Shown here: positions 61,454 through 64,000 of the stretch, piece by piece | Numbering within the stretch: position 1 is the stretch's first letter | Layout of the letters: each line of letters begins with the position of its first letter | NCBI RefSeq assembly: GCF_016900875.1 | Contig: NZ_JAFEUM010000004.1 | Coordinates: 186,001-250,000, forward strand | DNA from: Vibrio ulleungensis | Lineage (GTDB): Bacteria; Pseudomonadota; Gammaproteobacteria; Enterobacterales; Vibrionaceae | DNA length: 64,000 bases | Reading direction: 5' to 3' | The notes under the pieces: generated by a model | The model's input: the letters and a program-made list of their open reading frames with translations, nothing else | The model's database searches: none | Told to the model about the DNA's origin: nothing | Position numbers and translations under genes: made by a program

Positions 61454-62338
61454 CTATAAAACGTAAACGAAAATAAACAAACACAACCAAACCACATCAA
61501 CGAAATGCCAGTACCAACTTCCGGCTTGGAATGCGAAATGATCTTTGCCCGTAAAATGCCCTTTTGCGATGCGCCACAGTAAAATCATCAGAAAGATGGT
61601 TCCCAAGCAGACATGAAAACCGTGGAATCCCGTCAGCATAAAAAAGGTATTGCCGTAAATACCGCTCTGTAAGGTTAAATCAAGATCCTGATAAGCGTGA
61701 GCGTACTCTTGCACTTGATAAAACAAGAATAAACACGCCAGTATGATGGTTAATTCAAGCCAGACTACGAGTGCAAATCGGCGATCTTTTTCCATCGATA
61801 CATGTGCAAAATGTAAGGTCACCGAAGACGTCAGCAATATAAGAGTGTTTTTAAGAGGCAGCCCTTCCCAAGACATCGCTTGAGTAGTTACCCCAGATGG
61901 CGTAGTCGTTAATGGCCAGATGGCTTCAAAGGCAGGCCAAAGCACCTCATGGGTCATGGCATTATTATCAGCGCCACCCAACCAAGGAACAGAAATCATA
62001 CGAGCGTAAAACAGCGCCCCAAAAAAAGCGCCAAAGAACATGACTTCGGAAAAGATAAACCAACTCATACCTTGTCGAAAAGAGATCGAGATCTGTTGCG
62101 AATAAAGCCCTCCCATCGACTCTTGAACAACGTTAGTCAACCAGCCCGCTAAGATATACAGCAGCATTAAAAAACCAGCGCCAAGTATCCAACGACCCAA
62201 AGCGCCGCCAGTTTGTGTATCTTGCACCGTAACACCTGCACCTACTGCCACCAGAAACAACGCAATAGCCGCTAAAATCGGCCATTGGCTGTGCGTGGGC
62301 ACAAAATAAGTTTGGTGTTCCGTTGGATTACTGTTCAT
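61454..62338 (-). CDS. ctaE: Cytochrome c oxidase subunit III
   Basis: A 294-residue seven-helix subunit III. Diagnostic segments are the conserved Glu region WFIFSEVMFFGAFFGALFYAR, FMLTGFHGFHVCLGTIFL and the C-terminal WYWHFVDVVWLCLFIFVYVL. AAGGAAAG precedes the ATG. It follows the cox11 gene by 10 bases. The long insertion of about 30 residues after the third helix (DNNAMTHEVLWPAFE and on) is common in proteobacterial subunit III. Confidence 0.95.
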   Translation of the reverse strand: MNSNPTEHQTYFVPTHSQWPILAAIALFLVAVGAGVTVQDTQTGGALGRWILGAGFLMLLYILAGWLTNVVQESMGGLYSQQISISFRQGMSWFIFSEVMFFGAFFGALFYARMISVPWLGGADNNAMTHEVLWPAFEAIWPLTTTPSGVTTQAMSWEGLPLKNTLILLTSSVTLHFAHVSMEKDRRFALVVWLELTIILACLFLFYQVQEYAHAYQDLDLTLQSGIYGNTFFMLTGFHGFHVCLGTIFLMILLWRIAKGHFTGKDHFAFQAGSWYWHFVDVVWLCLFIFVYVL

Positions 62339-62348
62339 AGTGCTTTCC

Positions 62349-63077
62349 TTAATCCTTAAGGTTAAGTATGAGCGACAATCTATCGCTAAATTGTAAAAGA
62401 GTTTCTGTATCCGATAACACGGCTGTCGCCTTTGTTCCTACTTGATCAAAAGCTCCCCACATCGAGTCACCATCTGTAAGTGACGACGTTTGAGAGATCA
62501 CCTCTTGCGATGAATTCACCGCTTCGGTGATATCGAATAAGGTATACGACAGGGTTAAAGTGTGAATGTTGTCGGGTACATCAGGCTCGATATAGAACAA
62601 CAGCCCCATGTCTGTCTGCTGTTGAGCCGCCAATGGCTGTTGGTTAAAGCAGAAACACTCAACTTTATTAAAGTAGCTCGCCCCCATTCCAGGCGAAACG
62701 GACGGAACAGCCTGCGCGACCATGGCTTGCTCGGTGCGATTTTTAGCGACAAAGTGGGTTTGAATCACCTCTCCTGGGTGCACATCTATCACTTGCTTGT
62801 TTGGATAGAAATCCCAATGCATGCCAGAATTTATGTGAGACATCAGTTCTATACGGATCACCCGCGAGGTATCGACTTCAAGCGCATTAGGTATCGTCGC
62901 CGCTACTTCTGACGTTTTGCCATTTATGCCCAACTGTTCGCACATAATGTCGTAGAGCGGTACCAAGGCATAGCCAAAGCCAAACATCGCCACCACCCCT
63001 AAAAGCAGTTTCATAGTCAGTTTAGAATGAACTGTACGTTGTGATTGCTCTTTGTGGGGTAACTGATGTTTTGACAT
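62349..63077 (-). CDS. ctaG: Cytochrome c oxidase assembly protein Cox11/CtaG with C-terminal extension
   Basis: A 242-residue copper chaperone that builds the CuB site of subunit I. One N-terminal membrane helix (about 22-42) precedes a periplasmic beta domain. The copper motif CFCF is at 141-144 in VECFCFNQQPL, and the family end SYTLFDIT follows at about 185. Most Cox11 proteins stop near there; this one runs on for about 50 residues that I cannot match. GAGGATAGG precedes the ATG. It lies 14 bases after ctaD and 10 before ctaE. Confidence 0.88.
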   Translation of the reverse strand: MSKHQLPHKEQSQRTVHSKLTMKLLLGVVAMFGFGYALVPLYDIMCEQLGINGKTSEVAATIPNALEVDTSRVIRIELMSHINSGMHWDFYPNKQVIDVHPGEVIQTHFVAKNRTEQAMVAQAVPSVSPGMGASYFNKVECFCFNQQPLAAQQQTDMGLLFYIEPDVPDNIHTLTLSYTLFDITEAVNSSQEVISQTSSLTDGDSMWGAFDQVGTKATAVLSDTETLLQFSDRLSLILNLKD

Positions 63078-63091
63078 GATCCTATCCTCAA

Positions 63092-64000
63092 CTAATCCAC
63101 TTTAGGCGGTGTTGAAAAAGTATGATGGGGAGCTGGGCTTGGAACTGTCCACTCTAGCCCCTCCGCTCTTTCCCATGGTTTCGCAGCTGCTGGTTCTCCG
63201 CCACGAACACACTTGATCACAATGTACACAAACAGAAGTTGGGACAATCCGAATGCAAAACCTCCAATCGACACAATTTGGTTTACATCCGCAAACTGAA
63301 TTGCATAGTCAGGAATACGTCTTGGCATTCCTGCAAGGCCCAAGAAGTGCATAGGGAAGAACAGTAAATTAACTGAGATGATCGACAGCCAGAAGTGCCA
63401 CAGACTTAACTTATGATCGTACATATGACCTGTCCATTTAGGCAGCCAATAGTACGCCGATGCCATGATTGAGAATACCGCGCCAGACACCAAAACATAA
63501 TGGAAATGCGCAACCACAAAATAGGTATCGTGATATTGGAAATCGGCCGGAACAATGGCCAACATCAACCCAGAGAAACCACCAATGGTGAATAACACAA
63601 TAAACGCAATAGCGAACAACATCGGCGTTTCAAAGGTTAACGCCCCTCGCCACATTGTCGCCACCCAGTTAAAGACTTTGACCCCCGTAGGCACGGCGAT
63701 CAGCATGGTGCAGTACATAAAGAACAGCTCGGCGAACACGGGCATGCCTGTGGTAAACATGTGGTGCGCCCAAACTAAGAACGACAGCAAGGCAATACTA
63801 CAGGTTGCGTACACCATCGAATGGTAGCCGAACAGTTTCTTACCACTGAACGCTGGAATGATTGCCGACACAATACCAAACGATGGCAAAATCATAATGT
63901 ACACTTCGGGGTGACCAAAGAACCAAAAGATGTGCTGAAACATCACTGGGTCACCACCACCTGCGGCGTCAAAAAAGCTGGTACCAAAATACTTATCAGT
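63092..64000 (-). CDS. ctaD: Cytochrome c oxidase subunit I (5' part cut off by window edge)
   Basis: C-terminal ~303 residues of the catalytic haem-copper subunit. The frame continues to base 64000, so the gene starts outside the window; the in-frame Met at 63946 is internal. The CuB/haem region is clear: [12 protein letters not shown] with the crosslinked His-Tyr pair, HHMFTTG for the two CuB His, and [15 protein letters not shown] for the haem a3 and a His ligands. The C-terminal tail [13 protein letters not shown] is typical of proteobacterial aa3 oxidases. It is the first visible gene of the operon; coxB should lie upstream. Confidence 0.97.
   Translation of the reverse strand, partial: TDKYFGTSFFDAAGGGDPVMFQHIFWFFGHPEVYIMILPSFGIVSAIIPAFSGKKLFGYHSMVYATCSIALLSFLVWAHHMFTTGMPVFAELFFMYCTMLIAVPTGVKVFNWVATMWRGALTFETPMLFAIAFIVLFTIGGFSGLMLAIVPADFQYHDTYFVVAHFHYVLVSGAVFSIMASAYYWLPKWTGHMYDHKLSLWHFWLSIISVNLLFFPMHFLGLAGMPRRIPDYAIQFADVNQIVSIGGFAFGLSQLLFVYIVIKCVRGGEPAAAKPWERAEGLEWTVPSPAPHHTFSTPPKVD

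Noticed and set aside
1..64000. CRISPR arrays, tRNA and rRNA genes, prophage
   Set aside because: I found no regularly spaced direct repeats, no cloverleaf-like tRNA sequence and no phage or integrase proteins in the window.

Overview
The window reads as chromosomal DNA of a marine gammaproteobacterium, most likely Vibrionaceae (Vibrio or a close relative). I infer this from protein families and gene order alone: the prpB-prpC-acnD-prpF-prpE methylcitrate operon behind a GntR regulator, an E. coli-like aroG, ugpBAEC, a cytochrome c oxidase operon with Cox11, SURF1 and heme A/O synthases, a Vibrio-type porin, and a moderate GC content. I see no rRNA, tRNA, CRISPR array, transposase or phage genes. 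Both ends cut through genes: an ABC permease on the left and cytochrome oxidase subunit I on the right.

Layout. 1-2.1 kb: the end of a sugar ABC importer whose binding protein resembles AlgQ, the alginate-oligosaccharide binder. 2.2-4.3 kb: a DedA/LssY membrane protein and a family 2 glycosyltransferase. 4.4-10.2 kb: small and mixed genes (ACT domain, membrane protein, P-loop kinase, large amylo-1,6-glucosidase-type GH, double cupin, GNAT). 10.5-12.5 kb: a divergent EF-G paralogue. 12.7-15.0 kb: a secreted fasciclin protein and an HlyD-type membrane fusion protein with a small partner. A 33-bp perfect palindrome follows. 15.1-23.8 kb: the propionate (2-methylcitrate) operon, with two identical operator palindromes upstream that also cover the promoter of a divergent exported DUF1566 protein (24.0-25.3 kb).

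25.4-28.2 kb: a gluconokinase overlapping a GH94 phosphorylase, together a likely pathway for cellobionic acid. 28.4-33.7 kb: a succinate-semialdehyde-type dehydrogenase, a DUF1127 protein, a LysR regulator and a haem-containing fatty acid cis/trans isomerase. 33.7-42.7 kb: a serine hydrolase, thiD, a zinc-ribbon peptide, a porin, a methyltransferase, a PLP enzyme, two conserved hypotheticals, NnrS and a GNAT. 42.8-43.9 kb: aroG with TyrR-like boxes upstream.

44.0-49.0 kb: an iron-responsive cluster (imelysin, di-haem DUF1111 protein, imelysin lipoprotein, DUF1513 protein) behind two Fur-like boxes. 49.2-53.8 kb: ugpBAEC for glycerol-3-phosphate uptake. 53.9-57.6 kb: a small kinase and three surface-polysaccharide-type glycosyltransferases. 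57.7-64.0 kb: the aa3-type cytochrome c oxidase locus (ctaD, cox11, ctaE, SURF1, a SCO-like protein, ctaA, ctaB) with a small divergent DUF2909 gene.

The candidates I rate highest for something new are the imelysin/DUF1111/DUF1513 iron cluster, the DUF1566 protein that appears to share control with propionate catabolism, the cellobionate phosphorylase/gluconokinase pair, and a hairpin that hides the ribosome binding site of the glycosyltransferase at 3.5-4.3 kb. All functional statements come from reading the sequence; no database search was possible.
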